Assembly (NCBI GenBank): GCA_020439995.1
Contig: JAGROY010000045.1
Span: 1-50,014 of the forward strand
Reading direction: 5' to 3'
Length of the DNA stretch: 50,014 nucleotides
DNA from: Verrucomicrobiia bacterium
GTDB lineage: Bacteria; Verrucomicrobiota; Verrucomicrobiia; Verrucomicrobiales; DEV007
Shown here: positions 1-9,183 of the stretch, in pieces
Position numbering within the stretch: position 1 is the first letter of the stretch
Layout of the letters: each line of letters opens with the position of its first letter
Translations under genes and position numbers: made by a program
The notes under the pieces: model-generated
Database searches by the model: none
Told to the model about the DNA's origin: nothing
Seen by the model: only the letters and a program-made list of their open reading frames with translations

Positions 1-109
1 GCATTATGAAGATAGATCCAAGAAGCCTTTGATGTCTACGTCTACGACATGGCTGTTGCCCTTGCGCAGGAGCCTTTTCAACTTCCCGCAAAGCATCTTT
101 ACAACCGTG
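1..109 (-). pseudogene. Group II intron reverse transcriptase remnant (fragment, frameshifted)
   Basis: Read on the minus strand, one frame gives HGCKDALREVEK (about 109 down to 74) and a shifted frame gives LLRKGNSHVVDVDIKGFLD (about 75 down to 19). Together these match the conserved start of the reverse transcriptase domain of group II intron proteins, where a 'GCKDALR' helix is followed by a 'VVDxDIKGFFD' strand carrying the first catalytic Asp. A frameshift lies near 70-80 and a stop codon follows the DIKGFLD motif, so nothing functional is encoded here. The piece runs into the window edge and could continue to the left. The assignment rests on about 35 residues. Nothing is recognised between 110 and 206. 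Confidence 0.5.
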
Positions 110-206
110 AGGTGGGGTGGAAACTAACGAAAAGAACCAGAGAATTTGAGCCATCCGAATCTCTTTTCGACTCTCTTAAGGAGTGTGTGGAGAGTAGGGG
201 CGGGCT

Positions 207-2753
207 CTACGCCGGGCGGTCTGGCATGGGGTCTTTCTCTTCGCGGGTGGGATCGAAGCCGTTGGCTTCTCCGACGGTGAGGATGAGACGAATGGTGCGG
301 CTGACGAACGCCTGGTGTTTCACTTCCAGCAGGAGCCACCAGAGGAAATAGATACCGAAGCCGAAGATCCACATCGCCTGCCATTTCATGTACCAGGAGG
401 TGCCGATGATTCCGGCAAGGAGTAGCGCGCTGATAATGGCATTCGCCCGGGTCATATGGGAGGCGAGGCGGATCCGGGTGAGCCGGTTCTTTCCCGTATG
501 ATACTCGGTGACAGTGGTGATGCGGACTTTCCACCAGAGATTTCGCAGTACTTCGATGTCCCAGTCCTGCCATCCGTCGTCGATCTGGTGTTTCCAGCTG
601 TGGAGCTCAAGTTCTTTGATGATCTTGGCAAGGAGTTCATCGCGGTTTTTTCCTTCTGCGTTCCAGACCGCGACCTGGCCTACTTTTTTCCAGAATGCAA
701 TACGTGGAAATCCTGGCAGGGTACCGCCGAAGATCGGCCCGCGCGGGACGGCAACCAGTTTTGCGCTGTGCAGACTGCGGGTGGCTCCACGGACGATGGG
801 TTGGATCAAAGTCATGAGCCAAAGAAGGGTGCGGGCCTTTTTTGAACTGAATCTTGGATCAATGCGGCGGCAGCGAGTGCGTCTCCAGGCTTCCCAGGCA
901 GTGATTGCGAGCATCCCCAGGCCGACCAGCCCGAGGGAGGGGGAGATCACTCCAGCGATAAGGCAAACGAGCGAGAGCAATGTCCAGGGAAATCCAGAGA
1001 CCAGTGCGGTAAAACAAGTTACAGCTTCGGGGTAAATCGACTGGAACAGTGCATTGCCGAAGACTCCCTGGTAGAGTCGTGACGGGCCATCTGTAGTCGA
1101 CAGAGCATCCGGCTGGTAGATGGTGCCGAACCAGCGCGCGCCGCCGGACAGCAGGCTGAACCGCTTGCTGTGTTGTTTCATTAGCATGGCTTCCGCGCGC
1201 CCGTAGCCGACCTGTTGCCTGAAGTAGGCTTTGGCGGAAAATCGTCGATAGTGCCAGACGAATGCAGCTGCAGCGAAGCCGATCCGCTTGCCGCGAATCT
1301 GTAATCGCCAGCAGAAGTCAACGTCATCGCCAGCGACATCGTAGCGTTCCTCAAATCCCTTGATCGCTTCGAATTCAGACCGCAGGACGCTGAGGTTGCA
1401 GCCGGGGATGTGCTCGGCGTCGTTGTCGTTCAGCATGACTTGCGTGGGAGCGCCGGGCGCTGCGATCACGCAGGCCTGTGTCACATTTTCCGGGGGAGGC
1501 GGCAAGTTGGGGCCACCCACAGCGGCGACTTCTGGATCGCGCTGGAATGCGAGAGCGAGGTGTGCCAGCCAGTCCCTGTCCGGCATGCAGTCGTCATCCG
1601 TGTAGGCGAGGATTTCGCCGTTGGCTTTTTTTGCTCCTAGATTTCGCGCAGCACTCAGTCCGGCGTGCTTTTGCTTGATGTATCGCACGCGGGTGTGTTT
1701 CTCCACGATGGCTCTGACATTCTCGGTGGAGCCGTCGTCGACGACGAGCACTTCGAAGTCTGGATAGTCGACCCGGGCGATCCAGCGCAGGCAGTCGTCC
1801 AATGTGCGCACTCCGTTGTAGGTGCAGACGATGACTGAGATCTTCGGTATGCGTGTCAGGAAGCTGAGGGGTGCCGCACCTTTACGGAAATGATCCTGCA
1901 CCGCAAAATATGCAGGCTTTGGCTGCCGTTGCTTGTCGACGAGGCCGAACTTCCATTCCGACAGGTCTCTGCCGCCAGTGAACCATTCGTCGGTGAAGGT
2001 GAACAGAATGGTGCCAGCGACACCTTGCAGTGCCATTTCTTCGCATGCCCAGTCCAGGACTTTGCGCTGGTGCTCGTTGCTGTTTTGGCGCGTGCTGAGC
2101 CCGAACTCGCTGATGACGAGCGGGCGGTTTCCGGCCAGGAGTTGCAGCCGCCGAAGGTAGCGTGCGAAATCTTTGCGATGCTCGAGATAGACGTTGTAGG
2201 CGACAAAGTCGGCATTGTCTGGCATCAGATACTCGGTCGTCGGGTAGCTGGCATAGGCAAACAATGCGCCCGGATGGCAGCTCCGCCCGGCATCGATCAT
2301 TGCTTCGAGGAATTCCTTTACGCGATCCCGTCCCAGCCAGCGTACCAGCTGGGCGTTGACCTCGTTGCCAATGAAGTAACCAGACACGGATGGAGATTCG
2401 TGGAATTCCGATACGACCCGGCGAGTAGAGCGTAGGATCCGTTTGGGCAGGGCCGGATCGTGAAAGAAATCAATGAAATCTTCCCAGTTGAGGCCAATCA
2501 ATGTCTGTAGCCCACGTTGGTCGCAGGCGGCCAGGAAATCCTGGGTAGGGGAACGCGTGAGGCGCAGGGTATTGGCACCCAGTTCGCAGATCTGATCCAG
2601 ATCGCGCATGAATTGATCTGGCGACGGCAGTCCGTGTGATGCCCTGCCGGAATAGAAAGGCCCGTACGTAATACCCCGCATCCACGAGTGTTCCCCGTTT
2701 AACTGGAGGAACTTCCCGTCGGCTTTCCAGGCTTGGGGCTGTGAGCTGGGCAT
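207..2753 (-). CDS. Glycoside hydrolase-glycosyltransferase family 2 fusion, membrane protein
   Basis: Numbering is from a possible TTG start at 2789; the ATG at residue 13 (position 2753) is preferred as the start. Residues 25-305 resemble a TIM-barrel glycoside hydrolase of the GH2/GH5 type. They carry FIGNE (E143, likely acid/base) and VISEFG (E228, likely nucleophile). Residues 315-540 are a GT-A family 2 glycosyltransferase with VIVCTYNG, VVDDGS and the metal-binding TDDD (398-400). Hydrophobic segments near 590-640 and 790-830 suggest membrane anchoring. Known proteins of this layout make or remodel extracellular polysaccharide; the actual sugar cannot be read from sequence. The gene is the last of three co-directional genes after two sensor kinases, 56 bp after the stop of the hybrid kinase, so regulated exopolysaccharide production is a reasonable inference. 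Confident in both domains, not in the substrate. Confidence 0.85.
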   Translation of the reverse strand: MPSSQPQAWKADGKFLQLNGEHSWMRGITYGPFYSGRASHGLPSPDQFMRDLDQICELGANTLRLTRSPTQDFLAACDQRGLQTLIGLNWEDFIDFFHDPALPKRILRSTRRVVSEFHESPSVSGYFIGNEVNAQLVRWLGRDRVKEFLEAMIDAGRSCHPGALFAYASYPTTEYLMPDNADFVAYNVYLEHRKDFARYLRRLQLLAGNRPLVISEFGLSTRQNSNEHQRKVLDWACEEMALQGVAGTILFTFTDEWFTGGRDLSEWKFGLVDKQRQPKPAYFAVQDHFRKGAAPLSFLTRIPKISVIVCTYNGVRTLDDCLRWIARVDYPDFEVLVVDDGSTENVRAIVEKHTRVRYIKQKHAGLSAARNLGAKKANGEILAYTDDDCMPDRDWLAHLALAFQRDPEVAAVGGPNLPPPPENVTQACVIAAPGAPTQVMLNDNDAEHIPGCNLSVLRSEFEAIKGFEERYDVAGDDVDFCWRLQIRGKRIGFAAAAFVWHYRRFSAKAYFRQQVGYGRAEAMLMKQHSKRFSLLSGGARWFGTIYQPDALSTTDGPSRLYQGVFGNALFQSIYPEAVTCFTALVSGFPWTLLSLVCLIAGVISPSLGLVGLGMLAITAWEAWRRTRCRRIDPRFSSKKARTLLWLMTLIQPIVRGATRSLHSAKLVAVPRGPIFGGTLPGFPRIAFWKKVGQVAVWNAEGKNRDELLAKIIKELELHSWKHQIDDGWQDWDIEVLRNLWWKVRITTVTEYHTGKNRLTRIRLASHMTRANAIISALLLAGIIGTSWYMKWQAMWIFGFGIYFLWWLLLEVKHQAFVSRTIRLILTVGEANGFDPTREEKDPMPDRPA

Positions 2754-2809
2754 CTTAGCCAAGCATGCCACACTCGCAAGATCCGGCAACCTTAAGTATC
2801 AGGGAGTCG

Positions 2810-5125
2810 TTAGCGACTGCCGAGCACTTCTTCGACCAGCTCCAGAAGCTGCCTGGGCTCGTAGGGCTTAGGTAGCACTGCGCTGAATCCGTAGTCCATA
2901 AAGCGGGCCATGACTGGGTCGTCGGAGTAGCCGCTTGAGACGATGGCACGCACTTCCGGGTCGATAGCCAGAATTTGTTCCATGGCCTGCGCGCCCCCCA
3001 TGCCTTCGGGAATGGTGAGATCGGTGATGAATAAGTCGAACGGGGTATCGGTACCGTAGGCATCTCTGAAAGCTGCGACGGCTTCGCTGCCCTCTTCAGT
3101 GGCCACCACTTGATAACCACCAGTGGTGAGGTTCATCGCGAGTAACTGACGGATGAGGCGCTCATCCTCGAGGATGAGAACGCGACGGGGGGCTGGAGAG
3201 GCTGCCGGGCGGGGAGGTTCCGGAGTGTCCGGTTGTTTCAGCGGAGCGGCCGCGGTGTCCGGCTTCGCTGATTCTGTCGCATCGACCACAGGTATCATGG
3301 CTGGAAGCCTGACGGTCACTTGCGTGCCTTTTCCAGGTTCGGACTTTACGGTGATGCGGCCGTTGTGTGCTTTGACGATGGATTCACAGACGGTCAATCC
3401 GATGCCGCTGGCGTTGGCGCTCTGGCGGGTGGTGAAGTAGGGCTCGAAGACCTGAGGTAAGTCTGCGGGAGAGATTCCGTGGCCGTCGTCTGTGAATGTC
3501 CACTCGACCCACGGGCCGTCGATCAGGTCGTCTGAGTTGCTGCTCTCAGCGCTGTTGATCCTTCGCACCTTGACCTTAATCGAGCCGGACTCCCCGATCG
3601 ACTGCTCACTGTTTGCGATGAGGTTCGACAGCACACGGCGGCACTGCTCTGGATCGACTTCGGCGAAACCAGTATTGTCGTCCAGGTCCAGCTTATAGCT
3701 GATGTTCTTTCTGCGCTGGTGTCCTTTGAACCACTGCTCGACGAATGCGCCAATGTCAGTGCGTCGCCGGATCGGAGCGCCGCCTTTGGCGAAGACGAGC
3801 AGCTGTTGCACGAGTGTCTGAGCTTGCAGCGTGGCGCGTTTTGCTTCGTCTATCTCGGCGCGGTAAGGGGCATCGTCAGGCGCGCGCATGCCTGCGATGG
3901 AAAGATTACCGAGCAGGACGGTGAGCAAATTGTTAAAGTCGTGAGCAAACCCGCGTGCGAGGTAGCCGAGTGACTCCAGTTTTTCGATTTTCGACTTCTG
4001 CTCGTCTGCGGTTTTACGCGCGGTGATGTCCGTGAGCAGGATGAGCATGCCGTTGGCAAATGGATAGCAGCGGGCCTGGAACCAGCGGGCCAGTGCATCC
4101 AGGTGCAGATCGAACTCGACCGGCTCCTTGCGCACGAGTGCCTGATGCAGCCGCTGGTAGTAGCGGCTGTGCGCGGACTTTGGGAATTGATCCCAGAACC
4201 AGGCAGAGAAAAGCTCCCGTCTGGGTTTGCGCAGAAGATCACCTGCTGGCTCGTTAACGTAGGTAATCTTCCACTGTGGATCCACGGCGATGATTGGGTC
4301 GGCGATGCCGGTGACCATTCCGGCCAGCTGTGCCCACGGGGTCAGCTCGTCTCCCGTGTTGGTATCGAGAGCGCTGGTAGTCGGGTCTGCATCCGGATCT
4401 TCACTGCGCAGCCGGAATAGGATGACGAGCCCGCACAGGCTGCCTTCACTGTCGCGCAGAGGCGTGGTGTTGTCTTCGACGGGGAGCAGTGCTCCTTCGC
4501 GAGTGGTAAGCAATACTGATCGAGAACCGCCTACTGGATCGTCTCCCACGCTTACGGCTTCGCCTGAGGAAAAAGAGATCTTGAAGACTTCGTGCACGTA
4601 GCGCCCCTGAGCCTCTGTGGCAGTCCAGCCAGTGATGGCCTCTGCTGCGGGATTTAAAAAGGTGACGCGGCCGATGAGATCTGTGGCGATCACCGCATTT
4701 GCGATGCTTGTCAGGGTGCCAAGGTGGCGTGCGCTGGTGGCCTTGAGTTTTTGTTCGGAAGCGTGGCGCGCTGCGGCCACTTCCACCATTGAGTGAAGTT
4801 CCTGCTCGTTGAACGGCTTCAGCAGATAGCCGTAGGCCCCGGCTTGTTTTGCTCGCTCCAGCGTTGCCTCGTCGCTCATTGCGGAAAGGAAAAGCACGGG
4901 GACGCTGTGCCGTTCCCGGATTGCCACACCTGTTTCGATGCCATCCATGGTGCCTGCGAGCCCGACGTCCATGACCACGAGTTCGGGGAGATCTTCGTTG
5001 TCCAGATGTTCAAGTGCCGCCTCCCCAGATCGCAGAACGTGCTTCACCGTATGTCCACAGTTCGCCAAGGACGCCTGAATGTCGCGCCCGACAATGGCCT
5101 CGTCCTCAACTACCAGGATGCGCAT
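2810..5125 (-). CDS. Hybrid sensor histidine kinase / response regulator (REC-PAS-PAS-HK-REC)
   Basis: A 771-residue soluble signalling protein with no signal peptide or membrane segment. It begins with a complete receiver (residues 1-118, phospho-acceptor D53, conserved K103-P104). Two PAS domains follow (about 130-240 and 265-370). The dimerisation/phosphotransfer box is GFAHDFNN with H395, and the ATPase domain has NLIANSEQ (N box near 505), DDGHG (547-550) and a GIGLTV G2 box (574-579). The C-terminal receiver (about 648-770) carries D702 and K753. The kinase half resembles NtrB-like or RTX-type hybrid kinases. With a receiver at each end it could sit in the middle of a phosphorelay. It starts 30 bp after the stop of the larger kinase gene on the same strand, so the two are probably co-transcribed and may exchange phosphate. 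No DNA-binding domain is present. Signal unknown. Confidence 0.93.
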   Translation of the reverse strand: MRILVVEDEAIVGRDIQASLANCGHTVKHVLRSGEAALEHLDNEDLPELVVMDVGLAGTMDGIETGVAIRERHSVPVLFLSAMSDEATLERAKQAGAYGYLLKPFNEQELHSMVEVAAARHASEQKLKATSARHLGTLTSIANAVIATDLIGRVTFLNPAAEAITGWTATEAQGRYVHEVFKISFSSGEAVSVGDDPVGGSRSVLLTTREGALLPVEDNTTPLRDSEGSLCGLVILFRLRSEDPDADPTTSALDTNTGDELTPWAQLAGMVTGIADPIIAVDPQWKITYVNEPAGDLLRKPRRELFSAWFWDQFPKSAHSRYYQRLHQALVRKEPVEFDLHLDALARWFQARCYPFANGMLILLTDITARKTADEQKSKIEKLESLGYLARGFAHDFNNLLTVLLGNLSIAGMRAPDDAPYRAEIDEAKRATLQAQTLVQQLLVFAKGGAPIRRRTDIGAFVEQWFKGHQRRKNISYKLDLDDNTGFAEVDPEQCRRVLSNLIANSEQSIGESGSIKVKVRRINSAESSNSDDLIDGPWVEWTFTDDGHGISPADLPQVFEPYFTTRQSANASGIGLTVCESIVKAHNGRITVKSEPGKGTQVTVRLPAMIPVVDATESAKPDTAAAPLKQPDTPEPPRPAASPAPRRVLILEDERLIRQLLAMNLTTGGYQVVATEEGSEAVAAFRDAYGTDTPFDLFITDLTIPEGMGGAQAMEQILAIDPEVRAIVSSGYSDDPVMARFMDYGFSAVLPKPYEPRQLLELVEEVLGSR

Positions 5126-5155
5126 GAGTGGTGACGTTCAGGATGGCAGTCAGGA

Positions 5156-8100
5156 TTAGGAAAGTGGCAATACGATCCGGAACTCAGGCTTTCCGTCCGT
5201 ACTGGTGCGGAAGGAGCCGCCTAACTGCTCGGTCAGAGTTTCTGCAATAGCCAGCCCCTGGCCGTCCGGGTTGTCCTTCGAATCGGACATTGGAATTCCC
5301 GTATTGGTGACGATCAGCACGGCGAGCTTGCGCTGTGGCTTTACGCCCAGGCGTACCTGAATACTGCCGTCTCGTCCATCGGAGAATCCGTGCTCAAAGG
5401 CGTTGCTGACCAGTTCATTGATCACCAGTGCCAGCGGTACCGCCTGGGCAGTGTGCAGGATTAAATCATCCAGACGCCACTTCAATTCCACTCCAGGGGC
5501 CACAGGCTGCCAGCCGCGCTTGAGCGACTGCAAGAGAGCTTCTCCGGCCTGATGGAACGGAATCATGGATGCTTCGCTCTCGGTGCTGCCGACACTTTGA
5601 TAGACATGGGCGACCGCATTCAGACGACTTCTGGTGGATAGCAGTGCGCTCTCTGCCGCAGGATCACTCGGCTTTTTCATCTGCAGGTTCTGCAGGCTCA
5701 TGAGAATCTGGAGGTGATTCTTGATCTGGTGCAGGCAGTCGCGAATGCTCTCTTTCGGCGTTGCGATATCAGAGGTCACCACCTCGTCCTCCAAATGCAT
5801 GAGGATGGATTCGACAGGCGCTGGTTCCGGCCTGGCTGGCTCATGAGGTTCGAGGGCTGCGATGATCGACGCCAGTTCGCCTTCGGAATTGTTCACGCCG
5901 AAGAGTCGCAGTTCGCACTCTTCGGTTCCCGATGGTCGGACGATGGTGACATCGCCGTGGAATGTGCCTGTTTGTCTTAAAGTAGGGATGAGCGAGTTAC
6001 GGAATGCGTCGACATCCATTTCGTCGAACAGGACGGCGAGGCTTTGCCCGTTGAGTGCATCGATTTCCGATTCAAGGAATTCTTCGGCAGCGACGTTGCA
6101 TTCGACCAGCACGCCGTCTCCGTTCGCAATGAGGATGGGGCAGGGTGTCGCCTCCAGCAGCGCTGCCGTCAGCTTATTGCGGTAAGGTTGTTCGTCGTTC
6201 CGTTGAGAAGGTTCTTCGGCGGGGGCGACTTCTTTCGGTGGTTCGACGACCGGCACGATCGGGCTCAAGCTGGTCAATGCCGCCGGGGCTGGAGCTGGTT
6301 TGGCCGCTGCGGCAGGGGCCGGAGTGCGCTCGCGGATGAAGAAAGCAGTGAACAATTCCTTGCCAGCCTGATTGCGTACGAGAGCGGCCCGCAGTGTGAC
6401 GGAGATTTGTTCGCCATCCTTGCGCAGCAGATGCAAGTCGACTTCACCCGCCTCATTGGGATCGCCACCCTGGAGGCGGGCTTCGAGATCGCGCTTCGCG
6501 GAGATATCATCAGGTGCGATGAGCGATTCAAATTTTTCACGTCGCAGCTCAACCAGATTCGTTCCAAGCATCCGTTCCAGGTACGGATTCACGTTGAGAA
6601 CGGCTCCCGTTCGATCCACGACGGTCACGCCGACACCGCACTCGCGGAACAGAGTGCGGAAACGCGCTTCACTCGTGCGCAGCGCGTCCTCAGCGCGACG
6701 TCGGTCGGTGACATCGGTCGCAACGATCAGCAACCGGTCTCCCGGCAGCCCGGTAGGCCGCAGTTCGATATCGCGCAACACATGACCAGAGTCGGCAAGG
6801 GAAAACACTTTTGTCGCATGTGCCTGCCAGACGCGATCCCACCATGTGGTGGTCACCTCGTGGGCATGTGCTTCGTCTGGACTGCCACGCTCGAGCCACT
6901 TTTCAATGCTGCCGGACTCCTTGAGATCGAAACCCAGCAGTGAGGTGAATCCATCGTTGGCAAACACTGTCTGGGCATCGCGATCCAGCACTGCAATTCC
7001 GCCAGGCAGCGCTTTAACGATCGACGATGACAGGGTATCTCCCTGGCGGTTGGCATCAGCAGCTTTCTCACCCGCAGCGGCGGAAGTTTTCATTTGCTCA
7101 AGCCTGCGCTCCAGACCGGCCACCAGCGTTGCGGTGTCCCGCTGTTGCGTGTCCATCTGGCTTTTCGCTTCCTCAAGTTCCCGCAGTGCCGCTTTCTTAT
7201 CCGCGCTCACCAGTTCAAGAGCCGCCTCAAGATCCTGAATCTCTTTGTCCAGCGGCGCGGTGTCCGCAGGGCGGGCTTCCTTGCGCAGGGAGCCGAATAG
7301 CGCGATTCCCACTACCACGTCGTCGGCATCACGTCTAGGTGCTGCACTCCATGCAAGCCGGAATGCATCTCCGTCTTCGTCAAAGAGGACGAAGTCAAGT
7401 TGACTGCCGACGTTCAGCTTCTGGCTCGTTTCGAAGTTGGAAGCAATCGAGTCGCATGCCTCGCGCAGCTTCTGTTTCTGGTCGCCTCCTGCGATGTCCC
7501 AGAGTCTTCTGCCTACCAGAGAATCCGTCCCTAACACTCCGCTTAGCTGGCGGTTCGCGTAGATCACTCTACCATTTAGATCGAGAGCCATTGCGGGGCC
7601 GTCGATAGCCCTGAGCATTGCTTCAGCGCTGTCGACAAACTCGACTTTAGCCGGAGCAGTTTCTTCAGCTTTCACCCGGATGGGTTCAGGCCTGGGGGGC
7701 TCCTGAACAGCTGGCGCCGATTTTTCGCCCGTCATTTTTTGACACGAAATCAAGATTCCGGCGGCATTGCCGTTGTCGTTCTCGTCCCATGGGGTGACCT
7801 CCCATCGCACCCAGCTGCGCGTGCCGTCCGGGTGATCGACGACGCGGTCATCGCTGCACTGTGTTTCACCTTCCAGCGCGCGCTGATAAACGCGTCTCCA
7901 GTTGGGGTGGAGGTCGGGAAACACTTCGTAGTGCGATCTGCCTAGAACATCCTCAGCAAGACTGAAATCTTCAAGCCAGCGCTTGTTTGCAGCGAGGTAG
8001 TGCATTTCGCGATCGAACAATGCGACTGCCATAGGCAAGTGATCCAGCAATTGGCGCATCCTCCCAGAGTCATTGCCATTGCCCGGATGCATCGCGTTCG

Positions 8101-8878
8101 ACCGGGGCATCAATGCTGATGGGGGAGCTGCAGGACGTGCAACAGGTGTGCCGCCAGGGCGGATCTCAACTCCGCCGGGACGGGCAGGTGGAAGCTTGGT
8201 TCGCGGCTCGGGCTCCATGGTTTCGTCTGAGATATTGGCAGTGGTGTAAGTGTCGTGGAAATCCTGACTTCCGGCGGTTGTGACTGCTGGCTGCTCAACA
8301 CGGGAGCGTGGCGGGCCGGCTGCACGAAAAGGGCTGCCTGCGATGATCGTCGGCTGGCTGGTAGCGGGAGTCGAGACCGGCGCTTCGGCAGCGCGCCTCA
8401 GGCCGGTCTGCTCCAGAAAGGAGGTGGTTGCGGACTGCCTTGCCGGGGCCATTGCGGCTATTGATCTGAAATCCGGATGGTTCTTCATCAACCACTGGGT
8501 AGCAGAAGTCAGCTTATCATGAATGGCGTCAGCGCCTGCCTCCGAAAGTACGGTGTCGTTCCACAGCATCGCAGCGTCAGGGCTGCTGCGGAGAACTTTG
8601 GATTCACCCATCGCGAGAATGAATGGCTGTTGCCGCCCAGACTTCCGTCGCGCCCATTCAGCGAAGCGCGGACTTTCAGTGTCGCCAGACTCCACCTTCA
8701 TCACAATCAAATGCGGCATTGAGAACACGTGCGCCGCTCCGTTAATGGAGGGATGGGACTCCACTTTGTATCCGTGAGAATCCAGAGCCGCAGCCAGCGC
8801 CTGTTGAATCGCCGGGCGATCGTCAATCAGGAGAGCTCGCGGCGTTGAGATGGCCGCCAGTTGTTCAGGGAAAGTCAT
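5156..8878 (-). CDS. Large multi-PAS sensor histidine kinase (HisKA_2 type) with degenerate receiver
   Basis: About 1,240 residues from the ATG at 8878; a GTG at 8914 is an alternative start. The N-terminal 130 residues fold like a receiver (LLIDDRPAIQQAL) but the phospho-acceptor strand reads HLIVMKVESGD, with Lys where the Asp should be, so it is a pseudo-receiver. A Pro/Ala-rich linker follows, then about five PAS-like domains, with a coiled-coil stretch rich in Glu and Lys after the second. The catalytic end is a HisKA_2/HWE-like phosphotransfer helix, CLHQIKNHLQ (His near residue 1050), and an ATPase domain with NELVSNAFEHG and GQGLAI boxes. No membrane segment is visible, so it senses an internal cue. 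It heads a three-gene minus-strand cluster with the hybrid kinase and the glycosyltransferase. HisKA_2 kinases often phosphorylate stand-alone receivers; the receivers of the neighbouring hybrid kinase are natural candidates (inference). Confidence 0.9.
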   Translation of the reverse strand: MTFPEQLAAISTPRALLIDDRPAIQQALAAALDSHGYKVESHPSINGAAHVFSMPHLIVMKVESGDTESPRFAEWARRKSGRQQPFILAMGESKVLRSSPDAAMLWNDTVLSEAGADAIHDKLTSATQWLMKNHPDFRSIAAMAPARQSATTSFLEQTGLRRAAEAPVSTPATSQPTIIAGSPFRAAGPPRSRVEQPAVTTAGSQDFHDTYTTANISDETMEPEPRTKLPPARPGGVEIRPGGTPVARPAAPPSALMPRSNAMHPGNGNDSGRMRQLLDHLPMAVALFDREMHYLAANKRWLEDFSLAEDVLGRSHYEVFPDLHPNWRRVYQRALEGETQCSDDRVVDHPDGTRSWVRWEVTPWDENDNGNAAGILISCQKMTGEKSAPAVQEPPRPEPIRVKAEETAPAKVEFVDSAEAMLRAIDGPAMALDLNGRVIYANRQLSGVLGTDSLVGRRLWDIAGGDQKQKLREACDSIASNFETSQKLNVGSQLDFVLFDEDGDAFRLAWSAAPRRDADDVVVGIALFGSLRKEARPADTAPLDKEIQDLEAALELVSADKKAALRELEEAKSQMDTQQRDTATLVAGLERRLEQMKTSAAAGEKAADANRQGDTLSSSIVKALPGGIAVLDRDAQTVFANDGFTSLLGFDLKESGSIEKWLERGSPDEAHAHEVTTTWWDRVWQAHATKVFSLADSGHVLRDIELRPTGLPGDRLLIVATDVTDRRRAEDALRTSEARFRTLFRECGVGVTVVDRTGAVLNVNPYLERMLGTNLVELRREKFESLIAPDDISAKRDLEARLQGGDPNEAGEVDLHLLRKDGEQISVTLRAALVRNQAGKELFTAFFIRERTPAPAAAAKPAPAPAALTSLSPIVPVVEPPKEVAPAEEPSQRNDEQPYRNKLTAALLEATPCPILIANGDGVLVECNVAAEEFLESEIDALNGQSLAVLFDEMDVDAFRNSLIPTLRQTGTFHGDVTIVRPSGTEECELRLFGVNNSEGELASIIAALEPHEPARPEPAPVESILMHLEDEVVTSDIATPKESIRDCLHQIKNHLQILMSLQNLQMKKPSDPAAESALLSTRSRLNAVAHVYQSVGSTESEASMIPFHQAGEALLQSLKRGWQPVAPGVELKWRLDDLILHTAQAVPLALVINELVSNAFEHGFSDGRDGSIQVRLGVKPQRKLAVLIVTNTGIPMSDSKDNPDGQGLAIAETLTEQLGGSFRTSTDGKPEFRIVLPLS

Positions 8879-8927
8879 TCTTAGAGGTGTAGCCGCGCGA
8901 CAGTAACGAATCACGAAAATTCTTCAA

Positions 8928-9046
8928 TCCGTTATATTCAGAATCACTGCAAGCAACCTGTGAATAACCTGTGAAGTCCAGTGAACTCTAACGGATCGAA
9001 AATAAACTTTCGATATTCCGTTATGAATAACCAGTCTGCATACTGG
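8928..9046 (-). promoter_or_regulatory. Repeat-rich region upstream of the sensor kinase cluster
   Basis: The non-coding 8915-9183 holds several ordered repeats. The heptamer TCCGTTA occurs at 8928-8934 and 9017-9023, and inverted (TAACGGA) at 8989-8995. The latter two form a bulged hairpin whose arms continue as TCGAAA/TTTCGA. An 11-bp unit, AACCTGTGAA plus one base, is repeated head to tail at 8955-8965 and 8966-8976. CCAGT/ACTGG arms flank a 6-base loop at 9031-9046. These may be operators or a leader structure for the kinase gene, or a terminator for the giant gene upstream. No clear promoter boxes were identified. Confidence 0.3.
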
Positions 9047-9183
9047 TAATTACGTCATCTCTAGGAGTTCTAGTGTCGCTCTGGTTCCGCTATTTTTCCA
9101 GAATTCAGTGACTTGGAGGAAAAGGAAAGGGGGGCATGATTGCGCAGTTTGAATTTCCCTCCTTGTGACGAGTTTTTGAGGCG

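Noticed and set aside
6044..6943. A 299-codon open frame on the plus strand opposite the multi-PAS kinase gene.
   Set aside because: The minus strand encodes convincing PAS domains here; the plus frame has no family features and is a shadow of GC-rich coding DNA.
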